A stretch of 64,000 nucleotides of DNA, taken from Toxonevra muliebris (taxonomy: Eukaryota; Arthropoda; Insecta; Diptera; Pallopteridae). Each line of letters opens with the position of its first letter. Within the stretch, counting starts at the first letter, position 1. The position numbers were made by a program, and so were the translations under genes. The stretch is taken from the NCBI GenBank assembly GCA_963691655.1, contig OY829326.1:90327235-90391234 (forward strand). Reading direction: 5' to 3'. Shown here in pieces: positions 47,546-58,597 of this stretch. The notes under the pieces were generated by a model. That model made no database searches. It was not told the DNA's origin and saw only the letters and a list, made by a program, of their open reading frames with translations.

Positions 47546-49697
47546 GGGATTTCCTCATTGTCCGATCTGGCAGCTATACCTTGCTGTTCATAAAGTTGTC
47601 GCTTGTTATGTGTACAACACTATCATAATCAATGCCGCCAATATAAACCTTCAAAAAATGACCTAAGGATATCCCTACGCTAGAAGTGCTACTTCAGCTT
47701 TTTGCTGAGAATCACAGAATTAATAAAATTACTCTTTACCGCCTATTTGTGAGAAACGTAGACTATCTTTCATGGACATAGGCTCTTCTCTAAATGCGAA
47801 GCTTATTATGAAATTAAATTTGTAAATTCACAAACGTTAAAGTAACGAATAAAGTCTGAATATGAGAGTAAAATGTTGAGTAGTTAACCAACTTTGATTA
47901 CTAACCAAACATTTTAATATCCCCCAGCGCAATGATGCAACTACATAACTTCAACAGAAGACAGCACAATAGATCTCGTCGCGTGTTTGTAATGCTCTAT
48001 GGGATATTAAAACATAATGCAAGAAAAGAAATAAAATCCCTCACAAAGACAAAAAGAATACCGCTAATGCAAGACTAAAACCCCTGAGTACAATACAGGA
48101 ACAACAAACACACACACACGAGCGTTGAGAACATTAAAACAAAAGCTCCAACAAAAGTAGACAAAGAAGAAAAACTATAGAACAGAAGAAAGAAGAAGCT
48201 TCCCATAAACATGTCATCATGACAATAATGACATGCGTTGATTTTTACTGCATTTTCGGAAAGAAAATAAAAGTGTGAAGAAGGAAATCCATTTTATGAC
48301 AAGCATGCAAAACTAAAACAACTAAAGGCATAAAAACAAGGGAGGAGGCAACTACGGTGTGGGGCTGGAATGAAAATGGGGTAAAAGCTTACATCCACTG
48401 CCTGCCTTTCAACGCCACGCCACCAGTAGCTGGAAATGTGTGTTCTTTACTGAAGGTTAATGAAGAAATTGCTTCAATTTAATTAAGAAAGAACACAGAC
48501 ACACAAAATGAACAAGAACCCAAGCAAGAGGAAAGCAAAACATAGATAAAGTCACAAAAATATAGTAAAAAAGAATAAAACAGACAGCAGAAAATTTCAT
48601 ATCATAAAAAATGAAGTAAAAAAAAGTTCAAGTTTATTTTTTCTATTTTTTGTATGCAATTTTTACACTACTCTAGGCAACGTTTTTATTTAAATAGGGT
48701 CACAAAAACTTTACTTAAACCCAAGACACACTGGCACACACATTGAAGAAACTGCTTCGCTTTTTATCTATCTATCCCCAGCGGTCGGTTGGGTCGCCCC
48801 TTCGTCCTAATGCGCCCTTTTTATCGTAACTCAATTCTATTGAAAATGCACACACCATTCATCCCAAATTCATATAATGTAAAAACCAATCTACGCCTAC
48901 GCAAATCTATGTAGGGAGATATTCGACATATAAACACAGATACATACATCTTGCGCCTTCTTCTTACAATACTTTAGGGAGATAGTTTACTGCAAATAAT
49001 TGGGGTTTCCCGCATTCAAATGACGCAAACGCAAAAAGAAAGCAACGTAAAAAATAAGAACGAACGAAGAAACTCAATCAACAAAAAAATTGTATTGTAA
49101 AAATGTATGAGGCAAATTTTATGCGCCATACTCAAAAACACAAAAGAAACATTTCTCCAGTTTTATTTAAAAATTCTTCGTCTTATCGCAGAAATCCAAT
49201 TCAGCTGCACAATGAAAACCGAAGAAGCAGAGTAAGATGATTTGATTCAGTACCATGTGGAATGCTAGCCAGCCTAGTCGGAAATATCGTTATCAGGTCG
49301 TTGGCGATTTCCTGTCAGATAAATCTGCATAGCCTATTGCATAAAATTTCGACCAAAATGGCCTACTGAAGATCCGATATTCCTTAATGGCGGGTTTTTA
49401 AATTTTGTTCATTCAATTTTCATTAGATATTTTTTTTTAAAGATAGACAAGTTTCTCCGACTCTCCATTTCCTTCAGCTTAAACGTTTTAATTCAAATTA
49501 AATCAAGCCAAGTACATTAAGAAATTGATTTTTTTAAATTGATAATTCGCAGGATAAGATTTATACAAAACAATTAACAAAACCTTAACGCTTCCCTGCC
49601 CATGCTGCTAACAGTTGGGACCATATATGGTTCCTTGGGCAGTGTTTAGTGTTTGGTGAATTTTAATGCATTTTGCAGTGTTTACTACAAATTCGTA
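47546..49697. other. No recognised gene
   Basis: Purine-rich, AAA/CAA-rich DNA (notably 47,990-49,100), with no frames longer than random expectation. Confidence 0.4.
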
Positions 49698-49915
49698 ATG
49701 GAGCGACTTATGGACGATGAATAATGGAATAAACATGCAAATGATTCTGCCTGGTGTGAAAGTGAAGATAATGAAGGTTTTTCGGAGGATGATTTTTACA
49801 GCTCGAGGTCGTCCTTTGGAAGGAGTATTACAAGCAAAACAAACAGGGGAGTGTACTCGGGTATGAGACAGCACCAAATATGAGACAGTCGATTTTTTAC
49901 ATCATGCAATATCAA
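49698..49915 (+). other. Acidic/Ser-rich peptide remnant, unidentified
   Basis: A frame with one early TAA reads SAWCESEDNEGFSEDDFYSS then RSSFGRSITSKTNRG. Acidic, serine-rich N-termini like this occur in piggyBac-type transposases, but nothing else supports that. Function unknown. Confidence 0.25.
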
Positions 49916-50254
49916 TATTGCCGATCTGACTACTGTCAAACTTTTCCTTTGACATGAGCCAGTTTTTGTGGTAACACCGGAGTGAATAGACTTATTGCTT
50001 ATTGTTTAAGATCCCCTTAAGCAGTCTCTGATGGGTTCGATTAGTGCTCCCGTCACGAATCATCATTACCACCACCCCCATATCGTCATCTCGCAAACAA
50101 TATATTATACTATTTACAATTATATTATAATGAACTATTACTCTAGCTCTTTCTCTTTTGTTTGTAAATACCACTCGGGTATTTAGTCTAGTATAATACG
50201 TTATATATATGTACACTCTGTACATATTTACACTTTGTAATGGATTTCCTTGAC

Positions 50255-50299
50255 CCATAGGAATTTATACCAGTTGTCATACGGTATAAATTTCTATGG
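50255..50299. repeat. Strong hairpin, 17-bp arms
   Basis: CCATAGGAATTTATACC and GGTATAAATTTCTATGG are inverted with one mismatch, around an 11-base loop. It could be a fused MITE or an RNA hairpin; no TSD found. Confidence 0.55.
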
Positions 50300-51093
50300 C
50301 TTGAGAACATTCAAATTCAGTTATCTAGCACCTCTTGCTACGAAAACATTGAAAACCGGTGGCTCTCTAGCAACTCCTGCTAAGAACAGAAATTAATATA
50401 CTATAAAAATTCACATCTCCTTTGATTGCTAAAACCGAAACTCTCGCGCGTTTTTATTTATCTTTTCAAACTATTTCAGTGCTTTATCCCCAACGATTTC
50501 GTTCACTTGTATTAGTTGCAAACATCGTATGTGAAAATCGATCACGAAAACTTTTTTTGATTTTTTTCAAAGTGATATATTTTTGAGTGAATGCATTGAA
50601 AAAGGTGAGTGTAATGCATTGTATTTAGTATTTTTGGATTATGCCAATATATGGTTGAAAACAATTTTTTTTGCTATTCCCAAAATGGTATGAAACACAG
50701 CATATCACCGGATATGAGGCACCACTTAGCCTACTTTAGCCATGTCAACCCCAAAAAAATAAAATCGTCCATGAAATGAATCATATGCAAACGGCCTCTT
50801 CATTTAAAGTGTGCTAACATTTCAATGGCGATTTGGATGGAGAAGACGATTACTAAGAGGGAGATGAAGAATAAAAACTACCATATCTTTTTATCTTAGC
50901 CACTGAAGACCTACAAAATAAATGAAGTTATGTTTACAAACAGTTATGGGGTTTTTACTTCATATTTTCCAATTGCTATCTCTTCATATTTTTTTTTTTA
51001 AACAAAATTTGCGTTGTTGGTCAGGGAAGGGATCAATTCGTTGTAATTTTGAACTTCCATTGAATACTTTATAATGGATATGTATTTACTTCC

Positions 51094-51393
51094 TTGGGTG
51101 TATCAGTTGAAATTTATTTCAGAGAATATATATATACGCAGTTAAGTAACTCTGAAAGATTTATACTCAAACACCCGAAATTTCAAAATTTTATGGGAAT
51201 GTTTCCGGGTCTTGAAATTTATACTGATTTGGATTCCGGGTCATTACGAGTTCGATGTGAATTAAATAAATGCTCGGCTGAAGTAAGGCGAAGAACGCCT
51301 CATCAAGATAATGGGTTTTCAAACACAACCTTTACACACTACTTAGATTCGTTAGTAGTCCTAGTTACTTTAAAATATAAAATAAATTTATAA
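51094..51393 (+). CDS. Unidentified open frame, protein-like
   Basis: A plausible acceptor (TTTATTTCAG at 51,113-51,122) precedes EYIYTQLSNSERFILKHPKF then QNFMGMFPGLEIYTDLDSGS and LRVRCELNKCSAEVRRRTP. The composition is balanced, unlike most frames here. It ends at TAA. I recognise no family; a transposon protein fragment or an exon-like relic are both possible. Plus strand, opposite to the PDZ gene. Confidence 0.25.
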   Translation: MGVSVEIYFREYIYTQLSNSERFILKHPKFQNFMGMFPGLEIYTDLDSGSLRVRCELNKCSAEVRRRTPHQDNGFSNTTFTHYLDSLVVLVTLKYKINL

Positions 51394-51457
51394 AAAGCAA
51401 CAAAAATATAAAACGAATAAAAAGTTTAACTCAAATCGCAGTTAAATAAATATGTAA

Positions 51458-51724
51458 ATGATCATGAGCTCAATCTTTATTAATTGTTTTATTGACGTAA
51501 ACAACAAAATTTGTTTGAAGTTTTTAAATACAAAACTTTCCCAGTCGGGTCTTAAAAGTGTTTTTATAAAGAAAATGATCGCTCTACATCAACAGTCGGA
51601 CGATAGCAGCATATTTGAAGGCACAAAATTCATTTATAGAACAGTTTTTATAGAACAATTTTCTTCATTAAATTCCAAATTCATTCGATTTTTGATCGCG
51701 AATGGAGAACGTATTCATTTTTAG
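51458..51724 (+). CDS. Unidentified open frame 2, protein-like
   Basis: An 88-codon frame reads DVNNKICLKFLNTKLSQSGL then KSVFIKKMIALHQQSDDSSI and FRFLIANGERIHF at the end. It lies 64 bases after the frame at 51,094 and on the same strand, so they may be pieces of one decayed gene. No motif recognised. Confidence 0.2.
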   Translation: MIMSSIFINCFIDVNNKICLKFLNTKLSQSGLKSVFIKKMIALHQQSDDSSIFEGTKFIYRTVFIEQFSSLNSKFIRFLIANGERIHF

Positions 51725-51943
51725 CCATACACGAATGTAAAGTATTGCTATACTCCGACCTGTGATGGTTTGTGTATGTGCGATCAAACCATACGTGAAC
51801 TACCGACGTACGCGAAAACAAACACGATTGTGTTCGACACCGCATAAAATTTGGATACAGACAAAATTGATATGAAAATAAAAATATGTGTTGGCTTCTT
51901 TTCAACAATACATTGTGTGTATGGTATGTGTATTTTCTGAACC

Positions 51944-52462
51944 CTGCGTGATGAAATTTCCAAATTTCAAATTGTACCTAATTGACCAAAAAACTTGTAC
52001 CTAAATAAGCATGTACCTAAAATAGTATACTTCATTGGTTCATCTTTTTTTTAAGAAATTTAATTTTCATTTCTCTGCTATTACTGTTTATAAAAGGACA
52101 ATGTCTATAAGTAGTTTCAAAGTTATAAGAAGTTTACATTTCATAAAATTTTTGCTAAATACCATATAAAAAATCTTCTTATGACTTTGACCCTCTTTTG
52201 ACGCCAATAAACTTTTCAAATCGAATAAATAAATATTCGATTTGAAAAATTATTTTTGCAATATTTTTCCCTTTATAAACAGCAATATCAGAGCTGTGAG
52301 CTTTGAAATTAGGCAATACTAGCTACAAAATATTTATTAAGTAATTAAGTGTTAAATTTATTTTGGCCAATGACGAATTGTACCTAAAATGTGCCAATTG
52401 TACTTTGTAGTTCTAAAAAGTCGGAAAAATGTACAATTGTACCTACTTTTTCATCACTGTTT
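51944..52462. mobile_element. Possible element with GTGATGAAA ends
   Basis: Left GCGTGATGAAATTTCC and right (inward) CAGTGATGAAAAAGTAGG are inverted, and TTGTACCTAA-type motifs recur inside both ends (51,975-52,020 and 52,378-52,447). No target duplication matches, so confidence is low. Confidence 0.35.
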
Positions 52463-52756
52463 CTCAGACAATTTAAGCTTTAATTTGACCTACTCCAAAA
52501 TTTTTTACCAGGCTTGCATGTTGCGCTCTGGCAAATATGACCTAAAAATTTACTTTTTGAACCCGCTCAGAAAGAAAAAGTGGCGTTGCAAATGCATCTT
52601 CGCTTCCAGATACGTGATCTGCGGACAAAACTCTATAGCAGTATATCTGTGAAGCAAATCGGTTTTATACACTGGAACCTATAACAAGTTACAGCATTTT
52701 TACAATATCACGTACATTGGCGTGGAAATAGTCTAATCATTATAACTTTTGTTTTT

Positions 52757-53398
52757 GACAGGAAGCTTTCTTTAGTACATCACTTGAACTATATAATTCC
52801 TAAAGCTTGCGTTTCGGCACAATAGCTCTCATTTTTTGGACCCATACACACTTAAAATATAGTTTACTTCCTTCGTGGGATCAGTCCTTGAGTATGCGGC
52901 TTTCATTTGGAGGCCGCATTATCAATGTCATATCAACCGTCTTGAACGGATTCAAAAAAATTTCTTGCGTTACGCTCTGCGTTTCTTGCGCTTTGTAGAA
53001 CCTACTCCATCATACGAGACTCCCTGTAGGCTGATTAATTTAAAGTCTTTACAGAGTCAAAGATCTATCCTGTCCCTATTGTTTGTATATGATATTATTG
53101 GTAGGTCTGTAGAATGTCAAGATATTTTAGAGTTGATCTACTTTAACATACCTACGAGAAATCTTCGCCATTGTGTTTTATTTTATGCTGGGGTATGTAG
53201 GGCAAACTATGTTTCCTTCGCTTCTATCCATAGATCCTTAGCAGAATTTAATTCTATCTCAAATTCTTTAACTTTAGATTTCACTGTCTCTAAATCTGCA
53301 TTTAAAAACATGCTTAATTCTTTTTATTCATAAATTTATTTTACTTTTAAGTTATCCTTAAGTATAACATTGAACTCTATAAAATAAATAAATAAATA
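52757..53398 (+). mobile_element. Jockey-clade LINE, 3' end copy
   Basis: 5'-truncated insertion starting near 52,757 and ending in AAATAAATAAATAAATAAT at about 53,398. The frame 52,875-53,333 encodes the RT thumb and C-terminus: SVLEYAAFIWRPHYQCHINR, LERIQKNFLRYALRF, YETPCRLINLKSLQSQRSIL and so on to a stop. It shares LEYAAFIWRPH and matching DNA with the minus-strand LINE at 38 kb, so both belong to one family; this copy shows that family's true 3' end. The long open C-terminal frame suggests a younger insertion than its relative. Confidence 0.85.
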
Positions 53399-53889
53399 AT
53401 GATTTCCACTGATATTGTGGTAAATTTTAGGACTAGAATAGCGCTAGTGCTTAACTGCAAGCACTTAAGTGCTTAAAATTATTTGTTCTAGGAGACTAGC
53501 ACTTATTTAGTTAGTTACTTTCAGCGTTAAACAAGTGCAATAATGAGTGCGTTAGATAGGCACTTCCTCTCATTCATTCGCTGCTTACTTTAGTTGGGAA
53601 AGAGAGAAAAAAATATTCAGCATCGATTCCTGCATTCTTATTTTTTTATTGGTGCGTCATTTTATTTTATACTCTTCTTTTGCTTTTTTTTTGTTTTTAA
53701 CCAAAAATATATATAGGTATATATGTAATTATATATATTATATTTTTATTTATTTTTTATAAAACAATTTAAAAAATAAGTCAAATAAAACACCAACACT
53801 TTTCATGAAATTCCACATTCACTTTACTTTGCTGTTGCGTGAAAACTAATTCGCTTTGTTTCTCGCTCAGTCAATCGTTCGTAGCGTTT

Positions 53890-54330
53890 CTAGAGGAGGC
53901 AAATCAAGTGAGGCATTGAAAGCATCACCATATGTAGTACACATTTCACCAATGATACCCAAGCACACACTTCACTGACAACTACAAAGTTACTCCTTTC
54001 ATCGTAGAAACAGGCCCTCCTTCTTGCGTTTCCTGTAAAGAGCACAAGGGTACTTTTATTAAGATTCACTGAAAGACTCTGCAAATCGCACCAAACCTCG
54101 ATCTTGTCCAAAATATATTGCATTTCGATGCACACCGTCTGTAAGGACCGTCCCGAGATTATTACGCACACATCGTCAGCATACGCTTGGATGTGAACTC
54201 CAGAATTCTGCAAATCGTTAAGAAGCCAGTCAACCACGAAGCACCCTAGAAGAGGGTAAAGTACGCCCCCCTCCTTAGGCACATCCTGTCTCAACCTTGA
54301 CGCGACACTACGATCGTCCCGCGACATAAC
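53890..54330 (-). pseudogene. R1/LOA-type LINE reverse transcriptase fragment
   Basis: The minus-strand frame (145 codons) has DVPKEGGVLYPLLGCFVVDW (RT 'CPQGGVLSPLLW..VVD' block), then GVHIQAYADDVCVIISGRSL with an intact YADD, and LSVNLNKSTLVLFTG. These are the palm and part of the thumb of an R1/I/LOA-group element. It begins after an abrupt 5' edge near 54,330 and loses similarity after about 54,000. Confidence 0.75.
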
Positions 54331-56446
54331 AAAACCCAGTAACGAATTTTTTGAAAATTATGGGAAATTAAGTTTTTTCGTGACTCATTTTAATTTATTT
54401 AAAGCAATTAAATTTATTTGTTTTTTTTTCAATTTTTTTTTGCACTTAGACATGGAAATATTTCATTTTGGTCTGATTTATTATTTTCGGAATAGAAATA
54501 AAGAAAATTTAATTACCTGTTATATGATTTATATTATCACTGTGTGACACTATCCAAATATCTCAACGGTTTCCAATAACACTAGGCCCACTTAAAAATA
54601 CTGCTAAGGCGTTTCGCCATTTTAGGTCAAATAAGCGATTTTTTCAAGGTCAAAGTCTGCAATAGAGGTCATATATTTAAATTCCACAAAGAATTTCATG
54701 TTGGTGTTTTCGGCAAAGCTGTTTCTCTAAAATAGGTCAACAATATTGCAGAGCAATACTTAATACAGCAGCAAAAAGTTAATACAGGGTGAGGAATTCG
54801 AGACTAAACGCATGACACCGCAGGCTTTTTATCATTTATTTTAAACCGTGAGGAAATTCATTTAAATGAAAACAATGAAAATGTTCTTCTTTTACCTGGC
54901 TACAATTTTGCTGAACAAAGTAACCCCAAAAAATAAACTTAATCCGGTCAATTTTGCCCAAAAGTGTAAAATTAAGAAATATTGAACTTAACATAAATAC
55001 AATGACTCACAAAATTGGTCAAGAACTATGCAGGGCCTTTAGATATTATTCAATTTCAAAAATTGTTTTTTCTTTTGCTCTTCTAGATGAGTAAAAACTT
55101 TTCTGCGATACTACTTTTCGATTTGAAGCCATTCCATTGTTCTTTTATGTGCTTAATTTGAGTCACGGTAAGTACAAGCAACAAGTTCATTTTCAGCAAC
55201 AAGTTAAGAACATAAAGTTAATATGGCTCTTGTTGTTTTTCTACTTTTCTGCTCCTCTCGTTCCCACAATTAACACATTACTTGACTCCTCTAACCATCT
55301 TATACATTGACAGTCAAGCAATTTTAACAACTGGTTTTCGAAAGGCATAGCTTCCAGGAAACTTTTTGTGTCGTATGAAAAGTGTGATAAGATAACAACG
55401 TTTGAAAATTGTAACTATGTTCAGAAAAACAGACGTTTGTCAACGTCTACGTAGTTTCCGACTGGGCGTAATAAGACATTGACAGTACATGGTCGGTCCA
55501 TTCTCCGTGTTACCTTCTCTTTGGCTGTTATTCTTTTTTAGGAAGGAATAAAAAATTGTAGACTTTTCTCCTAGTGGCACACATCAAATGCAAGTTTGGC
55601 ATAAACACATAAAGAAAGACATTAGCAACATGCTCGTACAGATAGAGAAACTTGTATATCCTTGAAAAGTCGGGTGCTTTTTTACTTGCTTCTCATGCAA
55701 AAAGTATGTCCTGAAACAGTTCAAACTAAAGATAACATGACGCTAAACAAAACATGAAATGTTTTCGTCAGAATCATTTTTTCAGCTTTTTTGTTTCGTT
55801 GATTTTTTGAATGATGTAAGAATCAAAATCATGCAACATCAACAGAAACATCATCGTCGTCGTCATCATCGTCGTAATCGCAAATTATTGAAATTTATCG
55901 AAAAATGCATAATGTTTTACAAAACGAACTTGAGCTTCTGCTTGTGTAAGGACCAAAATACTTTTTTTTTTGCTTTTATTATATTTAGCATATAGTTACT
56001 CGTAAATTTTATGTGTTTGTTCAGAAATATTGATGAAACACAGTTGGTTTTTAAAAGCATTTACTTTTATTTAATGGCACACATTACTTATGAATTTATA
56101 TAACTTGGCATTTTGTTTGGTAGAAACTGATTTATTTAATTGGATTCACTTATTTATTAGTTTATATGCATCATCGTAGGTTTTATAAACGCATGCAGCG
56201 CGGGACAACATTTTGTAAATATTTTACACATACATATTAAGATAGAGATAATTTATTTTAGGTACATTATTAACCAGCTGAAGGATATTAATGTAAAAAG
56301 TTATTGAACACTGTGGGCTTCAACGACAACAAACTAATTACCCGCTTTTGAAAACAAAGCGTTAACTTTAATGTACATGAGTGGCTAGACAGACCTTTCT
56401 GATTTCCTCCTAATTGAGTAGTTTTCCCCGATATACCCCCGATTGA
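54331..56446. other. No recognised gene; CAT/CGT triplet run
   Basis: Apart from a (CAT/CGT)n run at about 55,849-55,880, the DNA is unstructured by eye. No exon seen. Confidence 0.4.
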
Positions 56447-56685
56447 AAGCAGTCATGATTTTGGAGTCATAAGATTTGCAGTCTCATGATTTCAAAAAAG
56501 ACTGCATTCCCTTGACTCTAAAAAAGACTTTTCTAAATGAATAACTAATCGGCGACTCCAAAAAAGACTTCCAACTGCATTTTTTATTCTGGAGTCAAAT
56601 ATATTATTCAATAACTGCAATCAAAAACTATTATTCATTTGTGACTTATATCCTCAATTGATTGCACTCTTTTACAGCTTTGATA
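56447..56685 (+). repeat. Dispersed repeat, second copy of 22,487-22,736
   Basis: Begins AAGCAGTCATGATTTTGGAG and ends ATTGCACTCTTTTACAGCTT, collinear with the 22.5-kb copy. It lacks the foldback arms, so the family's unit is at least this 240-bp segment. Confidence 0.7.
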
Positions 56686-57899
56686 AGCACATTGTACTTT
56701 ACAACATAGTTAATATTATTGGAGTTTCAAATCAATTTTTACAGTGTGATTTTGTAAATTATCAAATTGGAAATGGAATTTTTACTAAGCATAATAATAC
56801 TTTTGATATCAAAAGTCAGCAATAATTGCAGAGTCATAGAATATTATTTTCTCTTCCCTATGTTTAGAGTCATAAAATAATTTTGTTTTACCTATGTTTA
56901 CTTTCAAATCGCATTGATCAAAAGCAAACAACTCGATCAGCTATCTTCATGATTTTCGGGTAGTTCAAAAAATTATGGCGTTTTGATTTCAATGGTTTTT
57001 GGAAAACTGTTCAATACAATTATGAAATGAACTCCAATGCTAAAGACTTTTGATAATAAAATATTAAAAATTTCATTCAATTTATTTTAAACATGCCAAA
57101 CCTTACTAGCTTTCGGTATTAGGTCACCGGTAAATTATCCAAAATGTCTCATTACAAAAAAACCAAATCCAGGTGCCACCCATTCGGTTTGAAAGTTATT
57201 TTATTGAATGATAATATATCGAGAAATATTTGATATATAAAACAAAGTAAATGTGCGATCTTAAAAATGAAACAAGAATATTTTCATCAATTTTTACAGT
57301 TTATCCCATAATTTTTAATTGCCGATCATAGAATATTTCAATAATAATTCAGTATTTTTTACCAACTAAATTTTTTCCAAGCCACTTTGAATATTTTCCT
57401 TTCTGAAACTGTAATAATAAAGTTTTGGGCGGTAATGTTTGCAGTTTACCCACAAATATATATTGAGTATCTCATGAAATTTCTAAATTACAGGGCGAAA
57501 TGACAATTTTTCCTTATTATTCTTTTTTGAATATCACACGTTAATTTTCACAAGTCATTTTTTGGTGTAAAAAAAGGCAAAATAGAATTGCAAAAAAGGC
57601 AGAAGTATAGAGCTAAAAAAAAGGGAGAAAATAGTCTGGAGGTCAGTTCAATTTAAAAAATGCTTCCTTTAAAAAGGCACAGTGGGTAGAAAACCACAAA
57701 AAAAAAACATTTATTACTTACAAATTATATCGATTTGGTTTAAAGTATATATTTTTAAAAGTTAGCGACAGGGACCGAAAATAACTGTTATTTTCCATTT
57801 TCTCCTCAAAAAGTCACCCAGAAAAAATAGCCGTAGGGGATCTTCAAGAGTACGGTTGTGATCCTCACGGATTAAATTTCACTAATATCGTATTGCTTT
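56686..57899. other. AT-rich DNA, no recognised feature
   Basis: Very AT-rich; no motif or frame of interest. Confidence 0.4.
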
Positions 57900-58080
57900 T
57901 AAATTTAGGACTTTTATCGTAATAGGCAAAATAAAACGGTAAATTATTGACTTTTATTATTATATTTGACTTTTATTTTGTTACGCAAAACAAAACTGTT
58001 ATTTTATGACTTTAGTTTTGTTGGCCAAACCGAACCAGTTATTTAATGACTTTTATTTTTTTGGACCAAAATAAATGGTC
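57900..58080. repeat. Tandem repeat with GACTTTTATTTTG units
   Basis: About four imperfect units of 45-55 bp, each with TTATTGACTTTTATTTTGTT and then GCCAAAACAAAACNGTTA-type sequence. Each unit is itself partly palindromic (TTTTATTTTG ... CAAAATAAAA). Confidence 0.6.
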
Positions 58081-58269
58081 AACCCTATTTGCAAGCGAAC
58101 GGCTTGAGCAATTAAAAAAAAAATTATGTGTTTCGATTCAACTCATCCGCTTCATCATTATAAAATTTAATTTTAAATTCCGAAACAACTGCTGCGATGA
58201 CAAAACAATTGAGTAGGTATAAAGATAGATATGCTATGTGGTATGAAATATGAAAGTAAGTATATTAAA

Positions 58270-58597
58270 AAAGTTCTCATATCATTAGAAAGGTCTTCGT
58301 GCACTTTTCAAAAATGTATTGCACTTTGTATGGCCGATGTCTAGATTCGAAGTTATAGCCAATTTGTACTCCAGTTCGCAGATATTGAGTTCAAATTTAT
58401 TGTGGGTGTAGTGCAAGCATTATATTTTATGAATGAAGTTCGATTTCAGTCATATGACCACCACGAGCCCGTTTACAGCGATCGATTCTTTGGACCCAAT
58501 TTCCCACCACTCTCGCACACATTTCGACCGGAACGTTGGCAATTTCGGGTTTGATATTGTCTTTGAGCTCGTCTAAAGTTGCTGGCTTGTTGGCATA
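58270..58597 (-). pseudogene. DUF4817-type transposase C-terminus
   Basis: Minus strand: YANKPATLDELKDNIKPEIA then NVPVEMCARVVGNWVQRIDR and GGHMTEIELHS-stop (about 58,597-58,425). This is the 'LEDNI...V...W..R...C....GGH' tail of the transposase family also seen at 13.5 and 35.3 kb. The frame is open for 57 codons. It joins LINE sequence directly at about 58,597. Confidence 0.75.
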
